From Xanthomonas cassavae CFBP 4642 (GTDB lineage Bacteria > Pseudomonadota > Gammaproteobacteria > Xanthomonadales > Xanthomonadaceae), in assembly GCF_000454545.1 (NCBI RefSeq), contig NZ_CM002139.1, forward strand, positions 2,279,925-2,343,924: a DNA stretch of 64,000 nt, read 5' to 3'. Positions within the stretch are counted from its first letter, which is position 1, and every line of letters starts with the position of its first letter. The translations under genes were made by a program, and so were the position numbers. The notes under the pieces are model-generated. The model did not search any database, was not told where the DNA came from, and was given only the letters and a program-made list of their open reading frames with translations. Positions 33,623 to 42,582 of the stretch are shown here, piece after piece.

Positions 33623-36214
33623 ATGTTGGAAGCCTATCGCCACCACGTTGCAGAGCGCGCCGTGCTCGGTATCCCGCCGCTGCCGCTGACCGCGCAGCAG
33701 ACCGCCGAGGTCATCGAGCTGCTGAAGGCTCCGCCGGCCGGCGAAGAAGAATTCCTGGTCGAGCTGCTCAGCCAGCGCGTGCCGGCCGGCGTCGACGATG
33801 CCGCCAAGGTCAAGGCTTCGTACCTGGCTGCGGTGGCCTTCGGCACCGAGACCACCGCGCTGATCAGCCCCACCCGTGCAACCGAGCTGCTCGGCACCAT
33901 GCTGGGTGGCTACAACATCCAGCCGCTGATCGACCTGCTCGACAATGCCGAGCTGGGCGCCACTGCCGCCGAAGCGCTCAAGCACACCTTACTGGTGTTC
34001 GATGCCTTCCACGACGTGCAGGAAAAGGCGCAAGCCGGCAACGCGCACGCCAAGGCCGTGCTGCAGAGCTGGGCCGACGCCGAGTGGTTCACCAGCAAGC
34101 CGGAAGTGCCGCAGAGCATGACCGTCACCGTGTTCAAGGTGCCGGGCGAGACCAACACCGACGACCTGTCGCCGGCCCCGGATGCCACCACTCGCCCGGA
34201 TATCCCGCTGCACGCGCTGGCGATGCTGAAGAACAAGCGCGACGGCGCCGCGTTCGTGCCGGAAGAAGACGGCAAGCGCGGCCCGATCCAGGCCATCGCC
34301 GATCTCAAGGACAAGGGCCATCTGGTCGCCTACGTGGGCGACGTGGTCGGTACCGGGTCCTCGCGCAAGTCGGCCACCAACTCGGTGCTGTGGTGGACCG
34401 GCGAAGACATTCCATACATCCCGAACAAGCGCTTCGGCGGCGTGTGCCTGGGCAGCAAGATCGCCCCGATCTTCTACAACACGATGGAAGACGCCGGCGC
34501 GTTGCCGATCGAGCTGGACGTGTCGCAGATGGAGCACGGCGATGTGGTCGAACTGCGTCCGTACGACGGCAAGGCGCTGAAGAACGGGCAGGTGATCGCC
34601 GAGTTCGCGATGAAGTCGGACGTGCTGTTCGACGAAGTGCGCGCCGGTGGCCGCATTCCGCTGATCGTCGGCCGCGGCTTGACCGCCAAGGCGCGCGAGC
34701 TCCTGGGCCTGCCGGCCTCGGACCTGTTCCGCCTGCCGATGGACCCGCCGGACACCGGCAAGGGCTTCTCGCTGGCGCAGAAGATGGTCGGCCGCGCCTG
34801 CGGCTTGCCGGAAGGCCAGGGCATGCGCCCGGGTACCTATTGCGAGCCGAAGATGACCTCGGTGGGATCGCAGGACACCACCGGCCCGATGACCCGCGAC
34901 GAGCTCAAGGACCTGGCCTGCCTGGGCTTCTCGGCCGACCTGGTGATGCAGTCGTTCTGCCACACCGCGGCCTACCCGAAGCCGGTCGACGTCAAGACCC
35001 ACCACACCTTGCCGGAGTTCATCTCCACCCGAGGCGGCGTGTCGCTGCGCCCGGGCGATGGCGTGATCCACAGCTGGCTCAATCGCATGCTGCTGCCCGA
35101 CACCGTCGGTACCGGTGGCGACTCGCACACGCGTTTTCCGATCGGCATTTCGTTCCCGGCCGGCTCCGGCCTGGTGGCCTTCGCCGCCGCCACCGGCGTG
35201 ATGCCTCTGGACATGCCCGAGAGCGTGCTGGTGCGCTTCAAGGGTGAGATGCAGCCGGGCGTGACCCTGCGTGACCTGGTCAACGCGATCCCGCTGTACG
35301 CGATCAAGGACGGTCTGCTGACCGTGGCCAAGCAGGGCAAGAAGAACATCTTCTCCGGCCGCATCCTGGAAATCGAAGGCCTGCCGAACCTGAAGGTGGA
35401 ACAGGCGTTCGAGCTGTCCGATGCCTCGGCCGAGCGCTCGGCGGCCGGTTGCACCGTGCACCTGGACAAGGCGCCGATCATCGAATACCTGACCAGCAAC
35501 ATCACCCTGCTGCGCTGGATGATTGCCGAAGGCTATGCCGATGCGCGCACGCTGGGCCGCCGCATCAAGAAGATGGAAGAGTGGCTGGCCGATCCGCAGC
35601 TGCTGCAGCCCGATGCCGACGCCGAGTACGCCGCCGTCATCGAGATCGACCTGGCCGACATCGTTGAACCGATCGTGGCGTGCCCGAACGACCCGGACGA
35701 CGTCAAGACGCTGTCCGACGTGGCCGGTGCGGCGATCGACGAGGTGTTCATCGGTTCGTGCATGACCAACATCGGTCACTTCCGTGCCGCTGCCAAGTTG
35801 CTGGAAGGCAAGCGCGATATCCCGACCCGGCTGTGGGTTGCGCCGCCGACCAAGATGGACGCCTCCGAGCTGACCAAGGAAGGCCATTACGGCACCTTCG
35901 GCGCGGCCGGCGCGCGCATGGAAATGCCGGGCTGCTCGCTGTGCATGGGCAACCAGGCGCAGGCACGCGAGGGCGCCACGGTGTTCTCCACCTCCACGCG
36001 CAACTTCCCGAACCGCCTGGGCCGCAACACCAACGTGTACCTGGGGTCGGCGGAACTGGCGGCGATCTGCTCGCGTCTGGGCCGCATCCCGACCAAGGAC
36101 GAGTACATGGCCGATGTGGGCGTGATCAAGACCAGTGGCGATCAGATCTACCGCTACATGAACTTCGATCAGATCCAGGAATATCAGGACGTGGCCGAGA
36201 CCGCGGCGGCCTGA
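33623..36214 (+). CDS. acnB: Aconitate hydratase B
   Basis: 863 residues from ATG 33623 with TGGAGA about 8 bases ahead; the frame is open upstream over the vapC region but without homology. The N-terminal HEAT-like region ([20 protein letters not shown]) is AcnB-specific. Domain 4 appears as [20 protein letters not shown], and cluster cysteines are in [16 protein letters not shown] and [16 protein letters not shown]. It is the main TCA-cycle aconitase and can also convert 2-methyl-cis-aconitate. Confidence 0.97.
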   Translation: MLEAYRHHVAERAVLGIPPLPLTAQQTAEVIELLKAPPAGEEEFLVELLSQRVPAGVDDAAKVKASYLAAVAFGTETTALISPTRATELLGTMLGGYNIQPLIDLLDNAELGATAAEALKHTLLVFDAFHDVQEKAQAGNAHAKAVLQSWADAEWFTSKPEVPQSMTVTVFKVPGETNTDDLSPAPDATTRPDIPLHALAMLKNKRDGAAFVPEEDGKRGPIQAIADLKDKGHLVAYVGDVVGTGSSRKSATNSVLWWTGEDIPYIPNKRFGGVCLGSKIAPIFYNTMEDAGALPIELDVSQMEHGDVVELRPYDGKALKNGQVIAEFAMKSDVLFDEVRAGGRIPLIVGRGLTAKARELLGLPASDLFRLPMDPPDTGKGFSLAQKMVGRACGLPEGQGMRPGTYCEPKMTSVGSQDTTGPMTRDELKDLACLGFSADLVMQSFCHTAAYPKPVDVKTHHTLPEFISTRGGVSLRPGDGVIHSWLNRMLLPDTVGTGGDSHTRFPIGISFPAGSGLVAFAAATGVMPLDMPESVLVRFKGEMQPGVTLRDLVNAIPLYAIKDGLLTVAKQGKKNIFSGRILEIEGLPNLKVEQAFELSDASAERSAAGCTVHLDKAPIIEYLTSNITLLRWMIAEGYADARTLGRRIKKMEEWLADPQLLQPDADAEYAAVIEIDLADIVEPIVACPNDPDDVKTLSDVAGAAIDEVFIGSCMTNIGHFRAAAKLLEGKRDIPTRLWVAPPTKMDASELTKEGHYGTFGAAGARMEMPGCSLCMGNQAQAREGATVFSTSTRNFPNRLGRNTNVYLGSAELAAICSRLGRIPTKDEYMADVGVIKTSGDQIYRYMNFDQIQEYQDVAETAAA

Positions 36215-36241
36215 TCCGCTGCTGCAGTCAAGCGTGGAACG

Positions 36242-36272
36242 AATGCCCGGCACTGCCGGGCATTTCGCTTTT
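36242..36272 (+). terminator. Intrinsic terminator of acnB
   Basis: AATGCCCGGCA (36242-36252) pairs with TGCCGGGCATT (36254-36264), and the T-rich TTCGCTTTT follows. It is 27 bases after the acnB stop. Confidence 0.75.
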
Positions 36273-36402
36273 CGAGAGATAACTTCGTTTTGAATGCAGG
36301 ATCGTTGGCGTTAAAGCAACTATCAGTTAACTGACGTGTGGCGTTGCAACAAAAATCTGAGGTGAAGAGGACTAGATTGCGCCGCTTCCCCACTTTCGCT
36401 CG

Positions 36403-37254
36403 ATGCCGATGCCCACTTGCACGATCGCTGGTCAAACACTGCACTACACCCGACACGGCCAAGGCTTTCCGGTGCTGCTTGGCCACAGTTACCTCTGGGA
36501 CGCGGCCATGTGGGAGCCGCAGATCCAGGCCCTGTCGCGGCACTACCAGGTCATCGTTCCCGAGCTCTGGGGACACGGGCAGTCAGGTTCGTTGCCGCAC
36601 GGCACGCAGCAGATCGGCGATCTTGCCCGGCAGATGCTGGCGCTGCTGGACGCACTGGCGTTGCCGCAGTGCACGGTGGTCGGTCTGTCGGTGGGAGGCA
36701 TGTGGGCCGCCGAGCTCGCCCTGATGGCGCCCGAACGCGTGTATAGCCTGGTGTTGATGGACACCTTCCTGGGCGCCGAGCCAACCGCCACGCGTGCGCG
36801 CTACTTCGGCCTGCTCGATGCGATCGAGGCGGCCGGGCAGGTGACGCCTGCGCTGATCGAGGCGATCGTGCCGATCTTCTTCCGCCCCGGTATCGATCTG
36901 AGCTCGGCGTTGCCGGCTGCCTTTGCGCAGCGTCTGGCGGCGATGTCGGCCGAGCAGTTGCGCGCATCCATCGTGCCACTGGGCCGGCTGATCTTCGGCC
37001 GAGCCGATCGACTGGACGCCCTGTCTGCGCTGGATCCGGCCAACACCTTCCTGCTCGGTGGCACCGAGGACATCCCGCGCCCGCCCGAAGAGGTGTGGAT
37101 GATGGCCGAGGCAATCTGCTGCGATTATGAGCTGATCCCGGACGCAGGCCATATCGCCTCGCTGGAGAATCCGGCCTTCGTCAATGCGCAGTTGCTGGGA
37201 TGGCTGAAGCGGACGGTGGGAGAGACCGAGGTGGAACTGATGCGTGCGGGATGA
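36403..37254 (+). CDS. Alpha/beta-fold hydrolase
   Basis: 283 residues. The nucleophile elbow is VVGLSVGGMWAAEL (Ser), the oxyanion region LLGHSYLWDAAMWEPQ, the acid candidate in NTFLLGGTEDIPRP and the catalytic His in IPDAGHIASLENP. The family includes esterases, dehalogenases and lactonases; the substrate is unknown. The start codon could also be ATG 36409. It is the last gene before the Tn3-type cassette. Confidence 0.85.
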   Translation: MPMPTCTIAGQTLHYTRHGQGFPVLLGHSYLWDAAMWEPQIQALSRHYQVIVPELWGHGQSGSLPHGTQQIGDLARQMLALLDALALPQCTVVGLSVGGMWAAELALMAPERVYSLVLMDTFLGAEPTATRARYFGLLDAIEAAGQVTPALIEAIVPIFFRPGIDLSSALPAAFAQRLAAMSAEQLRASIVPLGRLIFGRADRLDALSALDPANTFLLGGTEDIPRPPEEVWMMAEAICCDYELIPDAGHIASLENPAFVNAQLLGWLKRTVGETEVELMRAG

Positions 37255-37323
37255 AGGCATGGCCTCATCTGACGTGGGATGAGGTGCGTGGTTCCCTACC
37301 AGCTCCTCTCTTCCTTTACTGAC

Positions 37324-37380
37324 AGGAGAGGGGCTTGAAGCACTCTCGCGCAGGCGAGGGGTTTGAAGCGCTCTCTCGCG
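37324..37380. repeat. Two-unit direct repeat
   Basis: Units 37324-37351 and 37352-37380 share the pattern AGGnGAGGGGnTTGAAGCnCTCTC. They lie in the 245-base gap between the hydrolase gene and the cassette end; no gene is seen there. Confidence 0.5.
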
Positions 37381-37499
37381 GGGGAGCGCTTGCAGCGCTG
37401 TTTCCCCGCAGGAGGGAGGCTCATCGCGTGCCACGCTATGGTCTGCCTTCCTGGCCGGAAAAAAGCTCGATGCTGTGATCGTTCGGCGCATGCGTTATT

Positions 37500-37533
37500 G
37501 GGGTTGTACGCCGGAACCCCAGAAATTTCCGTC
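37500..37533 (+). repeat. Left terminal inverted repeat
   Basis: Begins GGGGTTGTACGCCGGAACCC and ends TTTCCGTC. It differs from the right end at one base (G versus A in the GCCGGA/GCCAGA segment). Confidence 0.93.
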
Positions 37534-37635
37534 ACCTCCATATCCCCAGTCTGGCCACGAGCGCATTCAAGTCGGGAGTCGGTAGGCATCGTCAAAACAG
37601 CCAGGAATTTTCGCAGGTTGCTGCCGATCCTCGAC

Positions 37636-37640
37636 TTCGC
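37636..37640 (+). promoter_or_regulatory. Weak PIP-box-like half site upstream of the effector
   Basis: TTCGC occurs at 37610-37614 and 37636-37640, separated by 21 bases, not the 15 of the plant-inducible promoter box bound by HrpX. TTCGG at 37684 followed after 15 bases by TTTCC is another poor match. HrpX control is plausible for an effector but not shown by this sequence. Confidence 0.2.
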
Positions 37641-37820
37641 ATGAATCCCTGCTGGCCCTCGGATCGCGGTACTGCTGCATTGCTTCGGTTTAACGTCCAC
37701 ATCTTTCCAAATCGGTTCATCGCCAGCGGCGTGCAGGCGAAAATAAACGGGCAGGAGTGGGCGACCCCCGTTATTTTTAAGTTGGCCACTTTAAGTTTCC
37801 TTGATAAAAAGTGAGCAGAT

Positions 37821-38924
37821 ATGGGACTTTGCTTTTCCAAATCCTCCGAATCGACTCAACATGCGGCACTTGCTCCAGGCGCCGCATATGACAGGGGAGA
37901 GTCGCCGCGAGCCTCCACTGTTTCCAGCTTTCAAAGCGTCACGCCGCCGCAATCGCCAGAGCTATTAGCCCTGAGGGTCTCCCTGGGGACGCGTCCGGAC
38001 CGGTTGCGAAGGGGCGGAGATGAATCTCTGGAGCAGCATCAGATCCAGCAGGCCGCTTACCACATGGGAGCATATGTCGTCGGTGACGAAGTCACCAGTC
38101 CGACAAGACTCGCGACAGCCGGACAAACTGTTAACGATGTTCGCCTGATGCTCAAGCATGGCAGAGGAAACGTTAAAGCGGACGACATTCCCTCCGAAGG
38201 CCATAACGGCATCGGATCGTCAGTTGCAAAATCGGCAGCGGACGCCCACAGCAAGCTTGCCGTGGGCGTCGCAATGGGGGCAGCGGCCTGCGATCAGTCT
38301 GCTCCCCTTTGCGCCATCCTCCATGCTCCCCATATGGCGGCCAACGAGAGGAGTGTGACTTCTGGTGCTTCCGTACCAATGAAAGAGATAACCGACGACG
38401 GGGATGAGATGCCAGTCAAAGCGGGGCACACCTGGAACGAACTGAGGCGCGGAAGCCGCGACCCGAGGTCAACGGTGGTCATGGATGCCTGGGCCAACGG
38501 TCCGGCTGTTCGATTGAAAGACAGCGCATGGAGCGGAGAGCCAGCCGAGGAAGGTCGTTGGTCGATGGAAAAAAGCAGCGCCGAATTTCTGAAAAACCGT
38601 CTTGAAAGGTTAATTCCGTTAGTGCATCCGGACGAAGATGTAAACACTGCCAAACGCCTTGAATATTACCAAAAAAACCCCACAGCGTGGGAAAAATATG
38701 CAGAACCACAAGTGATCTCATCCGCTTTTGCCGATGAGGTACGCAACGCACTGGCCGATGTTCCTGAAAGCCAACAGAGGGATATCGCATCCCGGATGAT
38801 TCAAGAGACCTACGGAATCAATCCTCAATCGCACGCGCACCAAGACGCAGTGGAATCAGTTCTGGAGGCAGTCAACCAACTGGACTCGCTGCCCCGGCCT
38901 CCTGTCGTGCCGCCTGGATACTGA
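37821..38924 (+). CDS. xopE: XopE/HopX (AvrPphE) family type III effector
   Basis: 367 residues. MGLCFSKSS at the start is an N-myristoylation (G2) and possible S-acylation (C4) signal, as in XopE proteins that go to the host plasma membrane. The Ser/Pro/Thr-rich first 50 residues suit type III export. The papain/transglutaminase-like triad is visible as C157 (GAAACDQSAP), H203 (KAGHTWNELRRG) and D222 (TVVMDAWANGPAV). The codon use is poorer in G+C than in neighbours. It lies in the cassette 288 bases inside the left repeat. Which XopE subgroup it is cannot be decided without alignment. Confidence 0.82.
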   Translation: MGLCFSKSSESTQHAALAPGAAYDRGESPRASTVSSFQSVTPPQSPELLALRVSLGTRPDRLRRGGDESLEQHQIQQAAYHMGAYVVGDEVTSPTRLATAGQTVNDVRLMLKHGRGNVKADDIPSEGHNGIGSSVAKSAADAHSKLAVGVAMGAAACDQSAPLCAILHAPHMAANERSVTSGASVPMKEITDDGDEMPVKAGHTWNELRRGSRDPRSTVVMDAWANGPAVRLKDSAWSGEPAEEGRWSMEKSSAEFLKNRLERLIPLVHPDEDVNTAKRLEYYQKNPTAWEKYAEPQVISSAFADEVRNALADVPESQQRDIASRMIQETYGINPQSHAHQDAVESVLEAVNQLDSLPRPPVVPPGY

Positions 38925-39012
38925 ACAGCAATGCGCCTCATCGAAACGTTTTGATCTGATCCCCTGGACACCCTCGATAGGGCTGAAGCCAAAGCCCCCA
39001 AAATGCCGTCCT

Positions 39013-39333
39013 TCATTTCCACCCGCCGTCGCATTCGTCCCAGTACAAGCCGCTGGACTGGTTCTTGATGCTTATGTCGTCGACCACGCAGTTGCGCTGA
39101 TCGGCAGAGTAACAGATCTCGTGTAATAACCTGTCGCGTTGCTCTTTCAGATCGGCAGCATTGGTGTATGGAATCACCAATCGGTATTCCGCATCGTTGA
39201 GCTTGGAGCCCTCGTAGGAGAGGGCGACCAAGTCGTCGATGTTTTCGCGCCCCCGCTTCTTCCCGCGGGTGAAATTGCTGCCGTTCTCGATATGGGGCCA
39301 GAAAATCACGGTCACGGAGAGCTGTACAGGCAT
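39013..39333 (-). CDS. Unidentified protein fragment in the cassette
   Basis: 106 residues starting MPVQLSVTVIFWPHIENGSN and ending SSGLYWDECDGGWK. No family recognised. There is no ribosome binding site before the ATG, and its 5' end lies only a few bases from where TnpA homology begins on the other strand, so it is probably the 3' part of a longer gene cut at the junction. The high A+T content compared with the chromosome supports foreign origin. Confidence 0.4.
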   Translation of the reverse strand: MPVQLSVTVIFWPHIENGSNFTRGKKRGRENIDDLVALSYEGSKLNDAEYRLVIPYTNAADLKEQRDRLLHEICYSADQRNCVVDDISIKNQSSGLYWDECDGGWK

Positions 39334-39337
39334 ATAG

Positions 39338-40312
39338 TACTTCGGGCGCGGGAAAGGCGTGGTCGCCTACACGCTGCTGTGCAACCACGTGCCGCTCAAC
39401 GGCTACCTGATCGGCACGCACGATTACCAGGCCCATCACGTATTCGACATCTGGTATCAGAACACGTCGGATGTCGTACCAACCGCGATCACCGGCGACA
39501 TGCACAGCGTCAACAAGGCCAGTTTCGCCATCCTGCACTGGTTCGGTCCGCGCTTCGAGCCACGCTTCGCCAGCCTCGACGACCAGTTGAAGGAACTGTA
39601 CTGCGCCGACGACCTTGCACAATACGAGAACTGCCTGATCCGACCGATCGGGAAAATCGACCGCGATCTCATCATCGACGAAAAGCCAAACATCGACCGG
39701 ATCGTCGCCACGCTCGGGCTGAAGGAGATGACGCAGGGCACGCTGATCCGCAAGCTGTGCACCTATACCGCGCAAAACCCGACGCGGCGCGCGATATTCG
39801 AGTTCGACAAGCTCGTCCGCAGCATCTACACGCTGCGCTACCTGCGCGACCCTCAACTGGAGCGCAACGTGCACCGCTCCCAGAACCGCATCGGGTCTTA
39901 CCACCAGCTACGCTCAACCGTTGCCCAGGTCGGTGGCAAGAAGGAACTGACCGGACGCACCGACATCGAGATCGAAATCAGCAACCAGTGTGCGCGCCTG
40001 ATCGCCAACGCGGTCATTTACTACAACTCGGCCATCCTGTCGCGGCTGCTGACGAAGTATGAGGCGAGCGGCAACGCCAACGCGCTGGCGCTCATCACCC
40101 AGATGTCACCGGCAGCCTGGCGGCGCATCCTGCTGAACGAGCATTACACCTTCCAGAGCGACGGCAAGATACTCGACCTAGACGCGCTCGTGGCCGAACT
40201 GGAGCTGGGACGACGGAAATTTCTGGGGTTCTGGCGTACAACCCCTGATTACGGTTGCGCGCCTAGCCAGGCTTCCAGTGCCGGCGCTGGTAGGGGCCGC
40301 GAGAACAGATAG
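39338..40312 (+). pseudogene. tnpA: Tn3-family transposase TnpA, C-terminal fragment
   Basis: The open frame after TAG at 39335 reads YFGRGKGVVAYTLLCNHVPL, then VITGDMHSVNKASFAILHWFG, a Tn3 DDE-domain segment with its second Asp. Toward the end come RYLRDPQLERNVHRSQNRIG and LIANAVIYYNSAILSRL. About 290 residues of a protein that normally has about 990 are left, so it is inactive alone. The frame has no stop before the right inverted repeat (GRRKFLGFWRTTP is encoded by the repeat) and runs on to 40312 outside the cassette. Only GTG 39359 could start it. Confidence 0.88.
40212..40245 (-). repeat. Right terminal inverted repeat
   Basis: Reads GACGGAAATTTCTGGGGTTC and ends GTACAACCCC on the plus strand, the reverse complement of the left end except for one base. 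The stop codon of the adjacent minus-strand gene lies 4 bases beyond it. Confidence 0.93.
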
Positions 40313-42576
40313 CCTTGCAGCACTTCGCAGCCCAGGTCGGCCAGGAACAGGCGCTGGGCCTCGTTCTCGACGCCTTCGGCCACCACGTGCTTGCGCAGGT
40401 GTTCGCCGATGCGCAGCACCGAGGTGGTGAGTGCGCGCGCGTCTTCGCTGTGTTCGATATCGCGTACGAAACTCATGTCCAGCTTCAGTTCGTCGATCGG
40501 CAGGCGATGCAGATGGCTGAGGCTGGAATAGCCGGTGCCGAAGTCGTCCAGCGACAACGAAATGCCGGCTTCGCGAATCGCATGCAGGTTTTCCAGCACG
40601 CCCGGCTGTCCGGAGAGCATCACGCTTTCAGTCAGTTCCAGGGTGAGATCGGACGGCTGCACGCCCAGTTCGGCGATCAGCTGGAGCAGGTCGGGAAGCA
40701 TGCGCGGGCTTTCGAAGCCGCTTGCCGACAGATTCACCGACACGCGCGCTATCGGCACGCCACGCTGGCGCCAGTCCGCGACCTGTTCGCAGGCACGTCG
40801 CAGCACCCAGGCGTTGAGCTGCGGCATCATGCCTTGCTCTTCGGCCACCGGCAGAAACCGCGCCGGCGACACCGCGCCCAGTTGCGGGTGATTCCAGCGC
40901 AGCAGCGCTTCCACGCCATACAGGGCATGCGGCGCGGCGCTGTGCATCTGCGGCTGGTAGTGCAGCTGTAATTGGTCGCGGCCAATGGCCTGGCGCAGTT
41001 CGGCCTCCAGAGCCACGCGTTCCTGCGCCATGCGGTTCATGTCGGAACTGAAAAAGCGGAAGCGTCCGCCGCCTTCCTTCTTGGCGCGGTTCATCGCCAG
41101 GTCCGCATGCCGCAGCAGGATATTGATGTCGCGACCGTCCTCGGGAAACATCGCCACGCCGATGCTGGCCGAGGAATGCACGGTCATGTGGCCCACGCTC
41201 AGTGGGCCGGCGATGGTGCCCAGTACGCGCTCGGCCGCAGCGCTGGCCTGTTCGGCGCTGCATTGCGGCAGCGCCAGGGCGAATTCGTCGCCGGCCACAC
41301 GCGCCAGCATGGCGGTGGCGGCCAACTGGTCGGTGATACGCAGCGCGATGTCGCGCAGCAGGCCATCGCCGGCCGCATGTCCCTGGCTGTCGTTGATCAG
41401 CTTGAAGCGATCGATGTTGATGAACATCAACGCTGCGGGCTCTCCGGCATATTCGGCCTGGGTGAGCGCCTGCTCGGCGCGCGCGCTGAACATGATGCGG
41501 TTGGGCAGGCCGGTCAATGCATCGTAGAAGGCAAGCTGATGCACGCGCTGGCGGATCTGTTCGCGCTCCAGCGCCAGCGTGCACAGCTGCTGGCACAGTT
41601 CGGTCAGCCGGACATGCCAGGCATCGGCGCGTTGCGGCCTGCGGTAATACAGCGCGAAGGTCCCCAGCACGCGCGCGCTGTTGGAGCGGATCGGCACGCT
41701 CCAGCAGGCGTGCAGGCCCATCGGCAGCAATTGATCGCGATACTGCGCAAACAAGGAGTCGGTGGCGATGTCTTCCACCATCACCGGGCGACCGCGCCAG
41801 GCCGCGGTACCGCAGGCGCCGGCACCCGGCGCGATCTTCAGGCCGTTGACCGCATCGGCGTATTCGGGCGGCAGGCTGGGTGCGGCCAGCGACTGCAGGC
41901 GGCCCTGGTTGTCGGCGCTCATCACCGTGGCAAGTACATCCGGTGCGATGCGCTCCACTTCGCTGCAGATCAGCGTCATCACCTCGATCAGCGGGCGTTC
42001 CTGCACTAGGGCTTCGAGCACGCGGTGCTGCAGTACCTCGTGCATCTTGGTATCGGTGATGTCGGTCAGCACCGCCACGTAATGCGAGGGGTGATGCCGG
42101 GCATCGTAGATCGGATTGAAATTGAGCGAGATCCACAGCGGCGAGCCGTCCTTGCGATACACCAGCAGATCGGCGCGGGTCTGCTGCAGGGCATCGGCGC
42201 GGTCGCGGATGCGGGCAACCTCGGTCGGGTCGCTTTGCGCGCGGGTCAGGACGTCCGAGGGACGCTGGCCCACCAGTTCGGCCTCGGTGTAGCCGAACAT
42301 GCGCTGGAAGCCATCGTTGGCATACAACAGGCGCGATTGCAGGTCGCAGATCAGGATGGCGCTGCTACTGCCGTCCAAGGCTTCGGCCAGCAGCCGCGAA
42401 CGCCTGTCCTGTGGGCTTTCGCCCTGCATGCGCATGCCTGCCGTGAGCGGGCCGGGCACGATGGCCACGTTCTCCGAAGTGCGTCCGGCCGCGCCCGCCG
42501 CAGCGAGGAGCGGCGCGGCATCGACGGCGCCGGATGCCTCCGCCGGGTCGTTCGGATGCGGGGGGAGCGCTGGCAT
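40249..42576 (-). CDS. PAS-GAF-GGDEF-EAL protein (c-di-GMP turnover)
   Basis: 775 residues. A proline/alanine-rich start is followed by a PAS domain (SSAILICDLQSRLLYANDGFQ to WISLNFNPIYD) and a PAC segment (YVAVLTDITD). A GAF domain follows (about 190-340, with GACGTAAWRGRPVMVEDI). The GGDEF domain has AGDEF at 428-432 in place of GGDEF. The EAL domain keeps YGVEALLRWNHP, LELTESVM, LDDFGTGYSSLSHL, KLDMSFVRDI and AEGVENEAQ, so phosphodiesterase activity is likely and cyclase activity doubtful (inference). It follows cheB by 6 bases on the same strand. Its stop codon is next to the inserted cassette. Confidence 0.92.
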   Translation of the reverse strand: MPALPPHPNDPAEASGAVDAAPLLAAAGAAGRTSENVAIVPGPLTAGMRMQGESPQDRRSRLLAEALDGSSSAILICDLQSRLLYANDGFQRMFGYTEAELVGQRPSDVLTRAQSDPTEVARIRDRADALQQTRADLLVYRKDGSPLWISLNFNPIYDARHHPSHYVAVLTDITDTKMHEVLQHRVLEALVQERPLIEVMTLICSEVERIAPDVLATVMSADNQGRLQSLAAPSLPPEYADAVNGLKIAPGAGACGTAAWRGRPVMVEDIATDSLFAQYRDQLLPMGLHACWSVPIRSNSARVLGTFALYYRRPQRADAWHVRLTELCQQLCTLALEREQIRQRVHQLAFYDALTGLPNRIMFSARAEQALTQAEYAGEPAALMFINIDRFKLINDSQGHAAGDGLLRDIALRITDQLAATAMLARVAGDEFALALPQCSAEQASAAAERVLGTIAGPLSVGHMTVHSSASIGVAMFPEDGRDINILLRHADLAMNRAKKEGGGRFRFFSSDMNRMAQERVALEAELRQAIGRDQLQLHYQPQMHSAAPHALYGVEALLRWNHPQLGAVSPARFLPVAEEQGMMPQLNAWVLRRACEQVADWRQRGVPIARVSVNLSASGFESPRMLPDLLQLIAELGVQPSDLTLELTESVMLSGQPGVLENLHAIREAGISLSLDDFGTGYSSLSHLHRLPIDELKLDMSFVRDIEHSEDARALTTSVLRIGEHLRKHVVAEGVENEAQRLFLADLGCEVLQGYLFSRPLPAPALEAWLGAQP

Positions 42577-42582
42577 GGGCGA

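Larger units (their letters stand above)
37500..40245. mobile_element. Tn3-family (TnXax1-like) effector cassette
   Basis: A 2746-bp element bounded by 34-bp inverted repeats (37500-37533 and 40212-40245) that match at 33 of 34 positions. It carries a XopE/HopX effector gene, a minus-strand gene fragment and the C-terminal part of a Tn3 TnpA; no resolvase and no complete transposase are present. The repeat type and cargo fit the TnXax1 transposons and mobile insertion cassettes that spread effectors in Xanthomonas (established knowledge). The flanking pentamers are TTATT (37495-37499) and TGATT (40246-40250), an imperfect target duplication. It sits between the hydrolase gene and the GGDEF-EAL gene. 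Confidence 0.85.

Noticed and set aside
33989..36253. 754-codon open frame antisense to acnB
   Set aside because: Shadow of acnB; histidine/arginine-rich with no family resemblance.
37636..37640. Perfect PIP box for the effector gene
   Set aside because: The only TTCGC pair has a 21-base gap; spacing and second half do not meet the TTCGC-N15-TTCGC rule.
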